From assembly GCA_907163375.1 (NCBI GenBank), contig CAJQUW010001973.1, positions 930,001 through 994,000 of the forward strand: 64,000 nucleotides of DNA. Reading direction: 5' to 3'. A program made the position numbers and the translations under genes. Positions 1 to 11,723 of the stretch are shown here, one piece after another (the stretch's first letter is position 1; each line of letters starts with the position of its first letter). Source of the stretch: Prostheceraeus crozeri. Lineage: Eukaryota; Platyhelminthes; Polycladida; Euryleptidae. Below the pieces are notes generated by a model, which searched no databases, was not told the origin of the DNA, and worked only from the letters and a program-made list of their open reading frames with translations.

Positions 1-920
1 AAAATCCACTGCAGGAATTGTAGCATTTAATTACGAACACACATTTGACATCTTTCTTGGATGCTTAGGAGTTGCTTATAGCAGGGGAAACATCTTCGCT
101 TTTAAGTCATTAAAAATCTCAAATTTCTTAAAAGACGGAGCCAAGCGGAGCAAGACAAGTCACAGTCAAGACGCATTCATACGCACAATTGCAATTCTTA
201 GTGATACTCTTATTGTAGATATTTTTTGCCATGGTAATCAGCCACTAGCCACAGCCACAAAAAATCACGTGGAAATGATTGAATACCTATACCTGAACTG
301 CTTGACAATCATGCACAGGGCGTGATGTCAGCCGATTTGAGCATGGAAAAAATTCAACCTTACCATAAATTTAAAAGCTGACATGTTATTTTCTCAGAAT
401 GAGAGAAAGCTTTGTATAATTAATCATATGTATCACATGGTGATTTTCCATAATTCACGACCATCTTTTATATAGGAAATGCACATGATAATGGGGAATT
501 ACCTTTAATAATACTAAAATTTCGTTAATCGAAAAAACTGATCGATAATCAAACAGCTGGTTTCCAACGCAATAAAATTTCGAAAATTTTCAATAGAAGT
601 TCATGTATTTTTGTTGATTGGGAAAAACGTTGCTGTAACCACAAAGAATGACGAAATAGAAAAAAAAGATTTCATGTCATATGAGTTTAAAGAACAACAC
701 ATGTTATCAAACAGAACTTCAAATATTCGCCTAATCGAATGATTCACATGTGTGAAAGAATGTTTGTGACTCAACCATTCCATCATTGTTTCTACCAATT
801 TCTGCTTTATGTCTGCTCCTCAAAGCTTGCAGAATAAAAATGCTGGCAAGTGCAGTGCGTCAAACAAATGTGGGTGACACGTTTATCTTCTCTTGATGAT
901 TGGGTTAGTCACAGAGAACA
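1..920. other. Gene-free stretch
   Basis: I see no supported gene or repeat here. Open frames are short, AT-rich and lack recognisable domains. Confidence 0.5.
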
Positions 921-1114
921 GCATCGTAATCATGGACATCGAACAACAACAACTAGGCCTTAATGATTAATGTTCGATGTCTATGATCGTGATGATGCTT
1001 TTGTGGTTGCATCGGTTGCATCTTACTATTGTTTTCGATCTTAAAGCATGTGGTGATTCTCTGTCCTGAACAGGGTAGGTTCCACAGACATCGTTGTTGA
1101 TGTTCGATGTCTAT
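921..1114. repeat. Short fold-back with repeated TGTTCGATGTCTATG
   Basis: Arms at 921-945 and 970-997 are inverted copies built on CATGGACATCGAACA / TGTTCGATGTCTATG. A further direct copy of the second arm lies at about 1099-1113. No transposon ends or target duplications were recognised. Confidence 0.5.
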
Positions 1115-1305
1115 GGTAGGTTCATAAAAGAACATTCTACGTGTATCAGTAGCATCTACAAACATCGAAATCGAGTAGTTGTATGTTTCTGTTCTTGTCA
1201 ACATAAGAAACTTGCACTTAGATTAGATTGCAGCGATTATTGCACATGATTGAAATCCATCGATTGGATTATTCCATGTCTATAGATTGTTCTTTCTATA
1301 GGATG

Positions 1306-1559
1306 ATTGCCTGTTGCATTGATTGATTAATTGTGCAAATTTGTTCATACTTATATGACAATTGAGCAGACTGGCACATGGGTTTCGAAATGCTGTGAAA
1401 TCGTTAAAATTTTACAATTTTCTTTAACGAAAGACAAACTTGACTAATAGTAATCAGTGCCAATTCGTATATTATCAGCCGTATTGATTTTACGCGTTTT
1501 GTGTTGACAAAGTCAGCCAGAACTTGCAGTTTTATGCTGCTCGGCACTTTTATACCTGA
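1306..1559 (+). repeat. Dispersed repeat, copy 1 of 2
   Basis: About 254 bp that match 3460-3715 in the same orientation with only scattered differences. The copies flank the 1941-3427 hAT element and its surroundings. Both carry a similar open frame on the - strand, but it resembles no family I know and is probably incidental. Confidence 0.8.
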
Positions 1560-1940
1560 GCGGATAGAAATATTGGAGAATTTGCAAGGGAATGTAGAGC
1601 TCGTGTTAGCCGCGACGAAATTTACGTCTCTCATAAAGCGAATCAACAGAACATTCAATTACTCTACAAAACAAAGCGCATGAAAAGTAGCGCCCACGAG
1701 AAATCAATAATACGAAAAAGAATCACTTATGTGATACCAACAACGTAGTGCTTTAAGATCACAACACCAGAACTTGCACCCCTGAACCATCATGCATGCC
1801 AAACCACAATACAAAGACAGCTTGGGAAGAAGCTTAAAGCTGTTGTGGGAGATCAATTGATGAATGGCTGTTTTGACAGGATCGGGATTTGTATTTGATT
1901 GTCCTAATGTGCAATCCTAGGCTTCACGTGGGGTTTGAAC

Positions 1941-3427
1941 CAGGGATGCGGAGTCGGAGCTCGGAGTCCTATCACTTTTCCTGGAGTTGGAGTCCTATCA
2001 AATGATGGAACTCCAGCCTATAACTGAACCCGAAATATAATACAAGCAAATTATTAATCCTCGTGCATAGCTGTCACTGTCTTGATGTCAACTTTCTCCG
2101 TCAAACATAGGTGCAGATACACTGCTGGATGCAAAGTTTGCAATAGTTGAGGGAATGAACCGTGATGGTGAAAAAAGGATTGTCTTTTCACGGTTGATTT
2201 GGTAGAGAAGACAAGCCTTCCTAGCCTTGATCACACCTACGCACCAAAGGTCACGTCAGAGACAAAAATGAAATACTGGTTTGTTTGTTAGTTTGTTCAC
2301 GTTAATCGTGTGTGATCTTTCCTCCAAAGCGCTTATTAAAATCGAAAGTGCACTCATACTTTTTTGGAGAAGAATGGGAGATTTTCCTGCCTGGTAGAGA
2401 CAGGAAAAAAACCGAGTTAAGCGCACATCAATATGTGAGGAGCCGAGTCGCATGCATCCAACTTAAAGCGACATTTGATAAACTTTCATCGAAAATGATT
2501 CATAATTGATACAGCAATTATCACGAAAGATAGGCTCAGGTAAGCCTATGATTTATGTTTCGAGAACAGTGTCGTGTTGCTTTTCCTCCCTTCGTCTCAT
2601 TCGCAGTATCCGCTCCTCTATTAACCCCTTGCTCACCGAAGTTCTTATCACTTCGTTAGTGTTATCTCAGCTTGACTATTGCCTTTCCATTCACGCTAGC
2701 TTACCTGCGTCTTCTCTTCACCGTCTTCAGCGTGTAATACATGCTGCCGCTCGAATTATTTTTATGTCCTCTCGCTATGACCCTATTTCACCCCTGTTGT
2801 CGCAACTCCGATGGCTCCCCATCAAAGGCAGAATTGAATATAAAATTGTGTGTTCTTACTTTTCAGTGTCTTAACCTCTCCGCCCCAGAATACCTCTCTT
2901 CCAAACTTACCAATATTTCTTCTCTTCCAAGTCGCTCGCGCCTTCGCTCTTCAAGCACTGCTAAACTTCTTAACCCATTTACTCGACACCCGACCCTAGG
3001 CGGTCGTTCTTTCTCCTCCACCTCCCCAAGCGTGTGGAACTGTCTTCCCACTTCTCTAACCTCCCCCATGTCCTTTTCTTGCTTCAAACGCATGCTTAAA
3101 TCCCATCTCATAAATAAATACTTGTAATCTTTTTGGAATGTGTTTGTAATCTACTAGTACTACATAAATATCTGTTGACCTGCTGTTTGGCAACTAGTGT
3201 ACGAATCTTTGTTGTACATTTTTCTATTTGTGATATGGCCTTGAAGTCCTTCATGGACAAAACGCCACACTTATGTGAAATTCTTTACATAAATAAATAA
3301 ATACCAGTTTTTCAAAAAACTAGGCTGTAAATACTTGCCACCCGAAGTCGGAGTCCTATCAAAAGCCGGAGTCCTATCAACCCCCGGAGTCGGAGTTCTA
3401 TCAAAATGATAGGACTCCGTATCCCTG
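1941..3427. mobile_element. Non-autonomous hAT element with GGAGTC iterons
   Basis: The left end reads CAGGGATGCGGAGTC and the right end, read inward, CAGGGATACGGAGTC, so the ends are inverted repeats starting CAGGG as in hAT elements. The flanks GTTTGAAC (1933-1940) and CTTTGAAC (3428-3435) match at 7 of 8 positions, as an 8-bp hAT target duplication should. Both subterminal regions carry repeated GGAGTCGGAGTCCTATCAA-like units, likely transposase-binding iterons (inference). No transposase is present; most of the interior is a later LINE insertion. A related unfilled site lies near 3715-3735. Confidence 0.8.
2283..3304 (+). mobile_element. CR1/L2-type LINE, 3' fragment
   Basis: The frames encode the C-terminal end of a non-LTR reverse transcriptase. 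Recognisable blocks are LVLSQLDYCLSIHASLPASS, LHRLQRVIHAAARIIF, PLLSQLRWLPIKGRIEYKI, LSAPEYLSSKL and SPSVWNCLPTSL. The frame changes near 2860, so the copy is broken there. The 3' end is a short TAAATAAATAAATA tail, typical of L2/CR1-like LINEs. The flanks AAATACTGGTTT (near 2270) and AAATACCAGTTT (near 3300) could be a diverged target duplication. It is heavily 5'-truncated and sits inside the hAT element 1941-3427. Confidence 0.8.
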
Positions 3428-3459
3428 CTTTGAACAACTGGAAATCAGGGTCTCCTGTC

Positions 3460-3715
3460 ATTGCCTGTTGCATGGATGGTGATTAATTGTGCAAATTTGT
3501 TCATACTTATATGACAATTGAGCAGACTGGCACATGGGTTTCGAAATGCTGTGAAATCGTTAAAAATTTTCAATTTTCTTTAACGAAGGACAAACTTGCC
3601 TAATAATAATCAGTGCCAATTCGTATATTATCAGCAGTATTGATTTTACGCGTTTTGTGTTGACAAAGTCAGCCAGAACTTGTAGTACTTTGCTGCTCGG
3701 CACTTTTATACCTGA
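3460..3715 (+). repeat. Dispersed repeat, copy 2 of 2
   Basis: Direct repeat of 1306-1559. It is followed by sequence like ACGTGGGCTTTGAACAACTG, which resembles the left flank and right flank of the 1941-3427 element joined without the element. Confidence 0.8.
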
Positions 3716-4382
3716 ACGTGGGCTTTGAACAACTGGAAATGTGGGTCTCCTGTCACGGCAGCAGAAAGCGACAGCAGGATCGTCGAGAAGAGCAAGAAGC
3801 TCGTGACAGCTACTGATCCTCACTTCCAGCATCAGCGGCAAGAATTCGAGTAACCCACTTGCACTGCATTTTAGCATGTTGAGTAGATCGCTCAGAATGG
3901 TCGCTACTCATCCAATAGAAATCTTCATAATGTCAGCTATTCCTCGGTGAGTGATCTTCCGATTATTCATCACTAATTGTTCAGCTTCAGTGTCTTCGTT
4001 CACTGAAGTGGGAGGTGCTCCACACCTGCAAATATTTGCTTTGAAGTTCGATTGATTTTTTCTGATCTTTAAACGCATGTTTTCTATCAGTAAATATCCA
4101 TCCTACTGTTCACGTTAGAAATTTGAACTATTCAAGAACAAGCATAAGCTAATAGCCCACATGCATTATGCACTTGTTTCATTTTTGTAATCAGGATAGT
4201 CCGACCAAATATTTTTTGTATATAATTATATACTTTATATGGGGGAGAGCCGGGTGTTATGGGCCACATGAGTTTAAGGGGTTATAGAGACCAATAATCC
4301 TCTCTGGGATCAACGTTTCTGGCCTAATCACCAGCTATGGACACACACAAGTTTCCGCATGTCATTTTCCAATAATGCCCTC

Positions 4383-7300
4383 CAGGGATGGTATGTTTAA
4401 AACACCATGTTTCTAACATGTTAAAAAACATTCGAGTTTCTGACTTTTTAACACATGTTTAAAACATGGTTTTTAACAGTAAAAACATTAATTTTTTCCG
4501 CTTCACCACACCATGATTTGAAGCTATGCGGTAGATCTATTTCCAACTGTGGCTAGACAGGTACCTTAGTTATATAAATTGTATACCTTCTTATGTTCGA
4601 AAAGTGAATCACATAAAAAATCAACTAGCCTAATGAATAGGCATGTATGAAATAACTTAGGAGCTGTTTTCGAGTTTCTTTTCGAGCAACCAGAAGTGGT
4701 TGAGGTTCTAATGTGGCCAAGGTCAGGGATATGCTGTATACCTTAATCTAAAACTGTTTTTGATAATAGTTCGATGATCTATGCTGCCAATAGGCGTTAG
4801 CCAACGGTTCAGCCAGTTCTAGTAATACAGTAATACATTGGTTTTCTTCATGGTGTTAGTTGACCTATTTTCCTATTTATAATATAGGCCCTAGGCCCTA
4901 TATCAAAATAACTTTCGACTTGATTCTGACTTCAATGAGAAAATTACAATTTCTTGGTACTTGTAGGTTTTATCCCCCACTTCTTTATAACTCAATAAGT
5001 CTGGCTATGCCGAGCGGATTGTGATAAAACTTGAGGAATGTCTATATATGGGTATTTTCTCACTAAAAGTCAAAATTCATTCAAATCAGAAGAACAGTTT
5101 CGGAGTACAGCTGCTAGCGTAAGATGTGCCAATGCCAATTCTCTAAACTGACTTGAATATGTGACTCATTGTCGCTAAGGACTGCAGCAGATCTGTGTTT
5201 TTTCATTTCGTTGAAGCCTGTAGACCTATTTAGCGAACTCTAACCCTGACCCTAACATTATGAGAATAGGCATACTTATGAGAATAGTTGTATCGGAATA
5301 AACGTGCAGCTTCTATTCATATATTAGTAATTCTTGCTTTTCAGCTTTAGCTCAAAAACTTTGTAGATAAAAAGTACCCATATCTGTACGTTCCTTAAGT
5401 TTCATAGCGACCAATTTGGTGTAACTAGATTGATTGAATTATTTTAGATTTATTGAACTTTAGTGAGGGGATAAAACCTACAAGTAAGGGGGTACCAATT
5501 TCTTTTTTATAAAGTGGCGGTAATAGTGTCACAATTTTTGCATCAAATTCTCATTACATAGGAAGCGAATGTGAAAGCGAGGATGCAGTAATCTTAAGTA
5601 CGTCCCTAACTCCCTAATTTTTTAAAAATATGATTGAATTGATTTGGCGATAGCGAGATGGTCCATGCTCCATAGATAACCACCAGATCCAATCGAAAGC
5701 TTTTAAGTAAACTGGGAAATCGCAATTCTTGCTTTTCAGTGATTCAGTAGCTGTCTTTTGATTCCACAAGGAGAGGGCCAATGATATTCAAGCTAATATT
5801 AAACCTCTGGGATTCCTGACAATCTATTTATAGCAACAAATGAAAAACGTGGTTTGTTTTCTAGAATCAACCCTATCTTTCAGTTCATTGCCAGCAATCA
5901 TGTCATCTGGTGGTCGTCCGAAGGATCTCGTTTGGAGACACTTCACGAAGGTAGAAATTGGAGGGATCAATCGAGCTAAATGTCACCACTGTGGAACTGA
6001 TTTGGTGCCAGCACCTGCCAGAATGAAATCCCATCTGTAGAAGTGTGCCCCGGAAACTTCCTCGTTGAATGTAGTCGTTGATTTGCATGCGTCGTCAGCA
6101 CCGGTCACTCCACCGCGATGTCAAACCGCCTTGAATGTTGTGAGAACGACTGTCGATGAACAAAAAGAACTTGACCTGCAACTTGCCAGGGCTATATATT
6201 CATCGAACTCGCCATTCTCCCTTTTGAATGATCCGCATTTTCGGAAATATCAAACCATGATGCGGCCCGGTGTCTCGTCTGCGGATCGGCACTTCGTTGG
6301 TGGTGAGATGTTGGACCGCGTCTACGACGAAGAGTCGACGAAAGCGAAAAGGAGTTTCCAGAATGAACGGGCGTCTGTCATCCTTGATGGTTGGTCGACA
6401 AGACAAAACGAACCTATCATTGGAGCTACGTTATTTTGTAATGGTGACTACGTTCTGCTTGATTTGGTGGATACCACCGGTCATCCTCACAATATTGATT
6501 ACTTGGTTGAGTTGTGTTCAAAGCTTCTAGTTCAAGCACAAGAAGAGTGGAAGTTGACAGTTATCGGGATCATGACTGACAACGCATACAATATGAAAGG
6601 TATGCTGAAGAAGATGGCTGAACTCTTTCCGGGAGTGATCGTTGTCGACTACCATGCTCATTTGGCCAACTTACTCGCTAAGGACGTTACCAAATGTCAG
6701 GCTGACGTTATCCAGAGAGTCACTTCAGTGCTAAAATGGTTCAAGAACACACACGTTGGGTCAGCAGAACTGAAGACTGCAGGATTACCGCGCCCTCCAC
6801 TGCCTGCTATAACTCGATGGAATTCTGTGACTGAATCACTGAAATATTTTACCGAAAATTGGGGAGCATTAGGCCAGATCGTCTCGAGGAACCTCCGATC
6901 CAATGACAGTATCTATCGCATTATGGAAAATATACAACTGCGCCGGGCCGCAAATGATCTCTTGGAATTCGTCGAACCCTTACCTATCGCCCTGGACAGA
7001 TTTCAAAGCGCCGACTAGCGACTGTGGCCTAAGTGAGGCAGCCGAAATGTGGATAGATCTCGTCGTCAAGAGCAATGGCTCACCAAGGAAGGAAAACGTT
7101 CTCCAGAGAATGGAAAAGGCAATGACTCCGGCGGTGTGCGCCGCCAACCTGCTTGACCCGCGATTCCTGGGAAAGAAGTTGAATAAGACACAAATACTGA
7201 TGGCAAAGGCTTTCATCCTGCAAGTGTGTGGAAACTCCGCCAGTGTCCACATCGTCAAGCTCCTTGCTTATGAAGACCCTTTCAGCGAGGAATTATGCCA

Positions 7301-7943
7301 CGATGTCACCTGTCCGAGGAGGTGGTGGAAAGCCGGGGTTCGGCGGCTGGATTTCGATCAGAAGCTAAGTCAAATCGCTGTTGACTTGAATTCCGCACCT
7401 TGCTCATCCGCGAGCATCGAGAGAGCCTTCTCACCTGTGGGTGACGCCTATGGTCACCTCAGAAATAGACTTGGTGTGGAGAAAGCACATAAACTATCCT
7501 TCCTCCGCCGTCAGCTCAATAAGTGACTATCATCTTGTGCGTAGTTACAGTCAACCGGTGCATATGAAGATATTTGTTTTTGTGATGAGAGTTTTATCAT
7601 AGTAATTCGTCATGCAGCAAAGCGCAGCCTTTTGTATTCAGAGTTTTCACCATGCAATATATATTTTTTCTTGACTGACAGTGAGCTTTATTTTTTCATT
7701 TTGGCTAGAAGGCTGGAGTATCAATTAATATTCAAGCCTACATAGTAGAATTCATGAAAACTTAATGTCCAGTTCGAAACAGCTGGTAGAAAAATAACGA
7801 GTACCGGTAACGGGCATTGTGACTATTTCTTAAACGTAGGATGATAATGTTATGTGTCCACATGACTTTTAAGTAGTTTTTGACACATTTTTGACAGTTT
7901 TAACAAACCACTCGAGTTTTTAACAAAAAAAATACCAACCCTG
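4383..7943 (+). mobile_element. hAT transposon, near full length
   Basis: The ends are CAGGGATGGTAT at 4383 and, read inward from 7943, CAGGGTTGGTAT: imperfect terminal inverted repeats of hAT type. The flanks ATGCCCTC (4375-4382) and ATACCCTC (7944-7951) are an 8-bp target duplication with one mismatch. The element is 3,561 bp and carries a transposase gene on the + strand. The 1.5 kb before the gene and the 0.4 kb after it show no other coding signal. Intact ends and only two coding breaks suggest fairly recent activity. Confidence 0.88.
5900..7526 (+). pseudogene. BED-finger hAT transposase, two breaks
   Basis: This would be the DNA-cutting transposase of the 4383-7943 element, about 540 residues. 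The start chosen is the ATG at 5900 (MSSGGRPKDLVWRHF). It opens a BED zinc finger with the CHHC pattern: CHHCGTDL then HL-x-KC. A TAG at 6038 interrupts the finger just before its last Cys. The frame then runs to 7018, with the hAT core stretch VSVILDGWSTRQNEPI-like at about 6370-6420 and MTDNAYNMKGML. Near 7010 the frame shifts by one and continues to 7526. That part has the CPRRWWKAG motif and a hATC dimerisation domain (APCSSASIERAFSPVGDAYG, then RNRLGVEKAHKLSFLRRQ). It probably cannot make full protein as it stands. Confidence 0.88.
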
Positions 7944-7951
7944 ATACCCTC

Positions 7952-8611
7952 TCTACTTTGTTGCAGAGGAAGTTTCCTGTCCTGAATATAGACAAATTTG
8001 CCATTTTCAAAACTTCGGCGTGTTATGTGCCACGTGTTGGGTGGGGGGGGGGTGATGGTGTTGTGGACCACCCACTAATATCTCCAAAAATGCGACATTA
8101 ATTAAATATTGTTCCACCAATAGTCAAATTTAGGATGCTTATTACACATAAGAACGATAAACTTACTTGAGTGACCAGTCAAGCAGTTCAGATAGGTGGT
8201 TAGCCGACATAACCTAAATTTTGACGAATAATTGAGCATTCTTGCTCAATGGTAAAGCCATGATTGAGAATAATCAGCGCGAGAGCTGTTAATTGACACC
8301 GATAGATTTATTCCAAACGAAGTCAGTAAACTGCTTGAAACTCAATCATAATCGTTCTAGCTGGTTTTCTGCCCAGTTGATATGCACAGCTACGTCGAGA
8401 GACCTCCCTCGAATTCAGGCGAAGAGGTGTTGTAGAAATATGTAATGAAACTTGAGAAAAACATTTTTTACAATGCACTAGCTTCCCGGAGCGGGTTTAA
8501 CTTGCTACTTAGGCTACTTATGCATTTTTTCTGATATATTTAACATGCCCATTCTAACATAGCGAATTTCATTTTTCAAGCATACATTTCGGCATAACTT
8601 AATATTTCCAG
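7952..8611. other. Gene-free stretch upstream of RMT2
   Basis: Between the hAT target duplication and the first RMT2 coding exon I see no ORF of note. A G-rich run occurs at about 8041-8052. A promoter or non-coding first exon of RMT2 may lie here, because TTAATATTTCCAG just before the start codon looks like a splice acceptor, but no core promoter motif is clear. Confidence 0.4.
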
Positions 8612-8613
8612 AT

Positions 8614-8841
8614 ATGGATTGTTCATCTGATCCACCGAATGTAGTGAAAAAGCAAAAACTCGAAGATTCTTCGGTTGAAGAAGAAATGGAGACCGTTAGC
8701 GATTCTAAAGACGTTGAAGATGATAATGCATCGTATCCACCGCGGCGATGTGATGTCGCTCTTTTGACAGCAGCTTCTCATGGAAGTGCAAGTGAAGTCT
8801 CACGATTGATTCTGGAAGAAGATGCTGACCCTTGTTTTCAG
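8614..8841 (+). CDS. RMT2-like protein arginine methyltransferase, exon 1
   Basis: First coding exon of a gene whose five exons encode about 380 residues, close to the size of yeast Rmt2 (412). Known Rmt2 proteins methylate the delta nitrogen of arginine, using S-adenosylmethionine, in ribosomal protein L12. That role is family knowledge, not shown here. The exon starts MDCSSDPPNVVKKQKLEDSS, with a basic KKQK stretch and then a long acidic region, and ends in ankyrin-like sequence (ALLTAASHGSASEVSRLILE). The donor is CAG|GTATTT at 8842 in phase 0. An acceptor-like AG lies 2 bp before the ATG, so an upstream untranslated exon is likely. The open frame beyond 8841 is intron read-through. Confidence 0.88.
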
Positions 8842-9386
8842 GTATTTTACATACCGCAATTCAATGTACCATATTACTTCAAGTCAGCTAAAAAGCGAAT
8901 TATAAGTTATTCAGGAAATGCAAAAATTATTTGTACCTAGAAATATTTTAGAAATGTGATTGCTTAACGGTTAGATAGTGGATCTCCTATCTTCATATGA
9001 AATGAATTGACCAGTATTCACTCTATCACAAATATAATGAAGGTGCCGAAAAGGCTTAATTTACGTCTCTTCCCATTCAGATCGCAGGAGAACTTGCCTG
9101 TAGCAATCACAAGATCAGATCCTACATAGCAAATAGCACCGTATAAGATCAACCAAAGATGAGAATTGAAATTACTGTGATTAACATAAACAAGAGTTGC
9201 ATTAATAAAATGCCTGATGAAGCCACTGGCTTGGTTGCGCGGATTCTTCAATTGAGGACTAAGGACTCATCGATAGATCGTTGGCGTAGAATGCAGAAGT
9301 AGGTATTTGAAATATACCAAGACATGCAGCTATTTCCCGTTAATGAGAAACTTGAAAAATGATTAGGACCTATTAAGTCAATAATG

Positions 9387-10105
9387 TTTGATAGCATCCT
9401 ACCGAAATTGACCAAGATGGCCCTTTTCACGGATGCCACAGTTGAAGGAGCTGAAGATGCGTTGCTAAAAGATGCACATCCATTTGTGCTTGACCTGCTG
9501 ACGAGCTTGCAGTACTGCGAGGAAAGTCCGATTCCGAAGTGATAAAGCCATTGGAGACGTTATTCAAAGCAAATGAACTTTCTACCTCACCAACGCTTAC
9601 ACAGTTGGTGAGCACCATAACTTTGTTCGTACCCCACAATATGACAGTCGAAAGCGGATTCTCGAAAATGAAGTTTCATGAAAGTGACTACCAATCTGCG
9701 TTCTCTGATAATCTCCACGATGGAATTCGATTGGCCTCCGATTACTTTGATCGTGAGTCACTTGAAAAATTCCCAATTCCGGACGACCTATTGAAAAGCA
9801 TGAGCCAAGCTAGTCGTTCGTATACCGAAGAAGAGAAAAAGAGATTCAAACTGAAAGAAAACGAACTTCTGATGCACGAAGCTGCAGAAATCAAGCGAAA
9901 AATTGGCATTTATGAGAGGAAATCAGATAAAGTTCTGAACAAGGAAATACAAGAAACGGCGACCGAAATCGAAGCGATTGAGAAGAAATTGGCGGAGGCT
10001 CGAGCAAGGAAAAGGCGTTTGGAGGAAGATAGTCAGGCTTCCAAGAAACGCAGGGATGCCGTGTCAGCATCTGTGATTGACAGTCTTTTTAAAAAAGGAA
10101 ATTGA
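9387..10105 (+). pseudogene. Degraded transposon-type ORF with coiled coil
   Basis: This ORF lies in RMT2 intron 1 and does not fit the methyltransferase. The piece from about 9387 to 9540 reads MFDSILPKLTKMALFTDATV. A frame change near 9520 leads into the longer open stretch to 10105. That stretch contains PHNMTVESGFSKMKFHESDY, which resembles the 'E-R-GFS' region of hAT-like C-termini, then a charged, Lys/Glu-rich coiled coil with basic clusters (ARARKRRLEE, SKKRRDAV). The family assignment is tentative. No ATG opens the long frame and no element ends were found. Confidence 0.45.
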
Positions 10106-10451
10106 TGTGTCATGAAATTTTCTTTGAATGTGACATTTTCTAATTTAGAACTTACAAAAATTGAAAATAAAGAAGTTTGACCACGTATGTTAATCTTGTG
10201 ACATCTACCGTTGTATGTACGATACACGTAGACTTTACTTAGGTGCATTTGGATCTATAGCCTTACAGGTAGCACACTGCCAAATTGTCCCTGTTAAGGT
10301 GATATTAGGTCGATTTTTCCTGTCCGAAAATCAAGTCTGCTTTTTTCCGAAATCATTTTGTCAGCCTGCCTGCTCTTCTTAAGGGACTGGTTACTCTCTC
10401 ATCCGGATGATTCAGAAAGCATCAAGGATAAATATTTTATTGTCATTGCAG

Positions 10452-10670
10452 GATTTCAATACCGGAATGTCTGTTCTCATGGCAGCCGCTGCCGGCGGTC
10501 ACGTCGATGCAATGGCTGTTCTCTTGAACGAAGGAGCTCCATGGAATGCTCTGGATAGAGAACATCGTTGTGCTGGTGATTATGCGGTTCGAAATTGTCA
10601 CCAAGTCGCAGTCGATGCTCTGATGAATCACGCGTGTATGTCTGAACTTCTTCTTGGAAGCGTTTTAAAG
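10452..10670 (+). CDS. RMT2-like methyltransferase, exon 2 (ankyrin)
   Basis: Acceptor TGTCATTGCAG before 10452 and donor AAAG|GTATGA at 10671, both phase 0. It encodes 73 residues with a clear ankyrin repeat: TGMSVLMAAAAGGHVDAMAV, LLNEGAPWNALD, then GDYAVRNCHQVAVDAL. Ankyrin repeats precede the methyltransferase domain in Rmt2 proteins, which supports the gene call. Confidence 0.9.
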
Positions 10671-10730
10671 GTATGAAATGAGATTAATTAAGTTAAGCTA
10701 CTGAAAGAAGAAAAATTAAATTATTTGCAG

Positions 10731-10994
10731 AGTGAACGTAAAGAACATCCTTTGAATCCGGCCTACCTTGCATCCTCCGTAAATTACGATGGCGACCGGT
10801 TGGTGGAAGAAGAAGCTAAGCTGGCGGTGATGATGCAGTGGGAGCGTCCTTTGATGGAGAAACATGCAAAGTACATCACAAATGATGCAGAGGGCGCCTC
10901 TGTTCTTAATGTTGGCTTTGGAATGGGGATTGTTGATGAGGCGTTGCAGAAGCAAAAGCCGTCCCTTCATGTCATCATCGAAGCGCATCCTCAG
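10731..10994 (+). CDS. RMT2-like methyltransferase, exon 3 (SAM motif I)
   Basis: Acceptor TTATTTGCAG and donor CTCAG|GTAGGT, both phase 0; 88 residues. It contains the start of the Rossmann fold. MQWERPLMEKHAKYI is the typical lead-in, SVLNVGFGMGIVDEALQ has the glycine-rich SAM-binding loop GFGMG, and HVIIEAHPQ carries the acidic residue expected to contact the SAM ribose. The pattern matches the Rmt2/GAMT group rather than the classical PRMT1-type fold with its double-E loop. Confidence 0.93.
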
Positions 10995-11723
10995 GTAGGT
11001 CTGATTTAATGGAAATGTCTTAGGGATAACTTGTAGTTATAGCAATCCAATTTTCGTGTTATTCATCAGGGGTCAATTGCAAAGGGTCTTATACAATTAC
11101 ACATTCATTACAGGACGGAAATTCCACATTCTCTACGATGAATACGGTTAATATTCTGACGAACCAACTTCAGCCACTAGACAAAAATATCAATTTGCTA
11201 ATCATCCTACGTCCTTCATGATTGTATAAAAAGGTTTACTGCAGCTGAATTGAAATGTACATTACAAGTATTACATAACTTTCGGATTTGCGATTATCCA
11301 ATCAGATAAAAGTGGATTGGCTGGTACGTAGGAATTCAATTTGTCCGAAATCGCCTGTATTCATAACCGATCAATTCGTGCCTTATATCTTTTTTTCAAA
11401 CAAATTAAAAATGAAATTGCTGACTATGTATAACCGATGCCTGCGGCTGTGTGGAAGAGGATATGAGAACATTTCTCCTCAACTGACCATCCAGCTAAAT
11501 GACTTATTAGTTATTTAATTAAATGAGTTATTAATTAATGAGTTATCAAATGAGTTAAACATGCATGAGATCGCACACCAAGTTATTTCGTTAGACGCAA
11601 TCAATAGCCAAATCTATTTTGCATATGAACCAGTCAACATATTTAGAACATTTTCTGGATACACGCCAATTTCAGGATAACTTTGCGCCTATTGTTCTGC
11701 GAGAATTATTTGACCTTCAGGAA
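10995..11723. other. Start of RMT2 intron 3, no gene
   Basis: No supported coding sequence. An open frame at 11288-11518 lacks domain features. The stretch may contain older parts of the LINE tail recognised from 11724 on. Confidence 0.4.

Noticed and set aside
1404-3877. Matching - strand frames at 1404-1658 and 3560-3877
   Set aside because: They coincide with a direct repeat, so similarity is expected without coding; no known domain.
8842-8940. Extension of the RMT2 exon 1 frame to the stop at 8938
   Set aside because: A strong donor follows CAG at 8841 and the sequence beyond is AT-rich and unlike the family.
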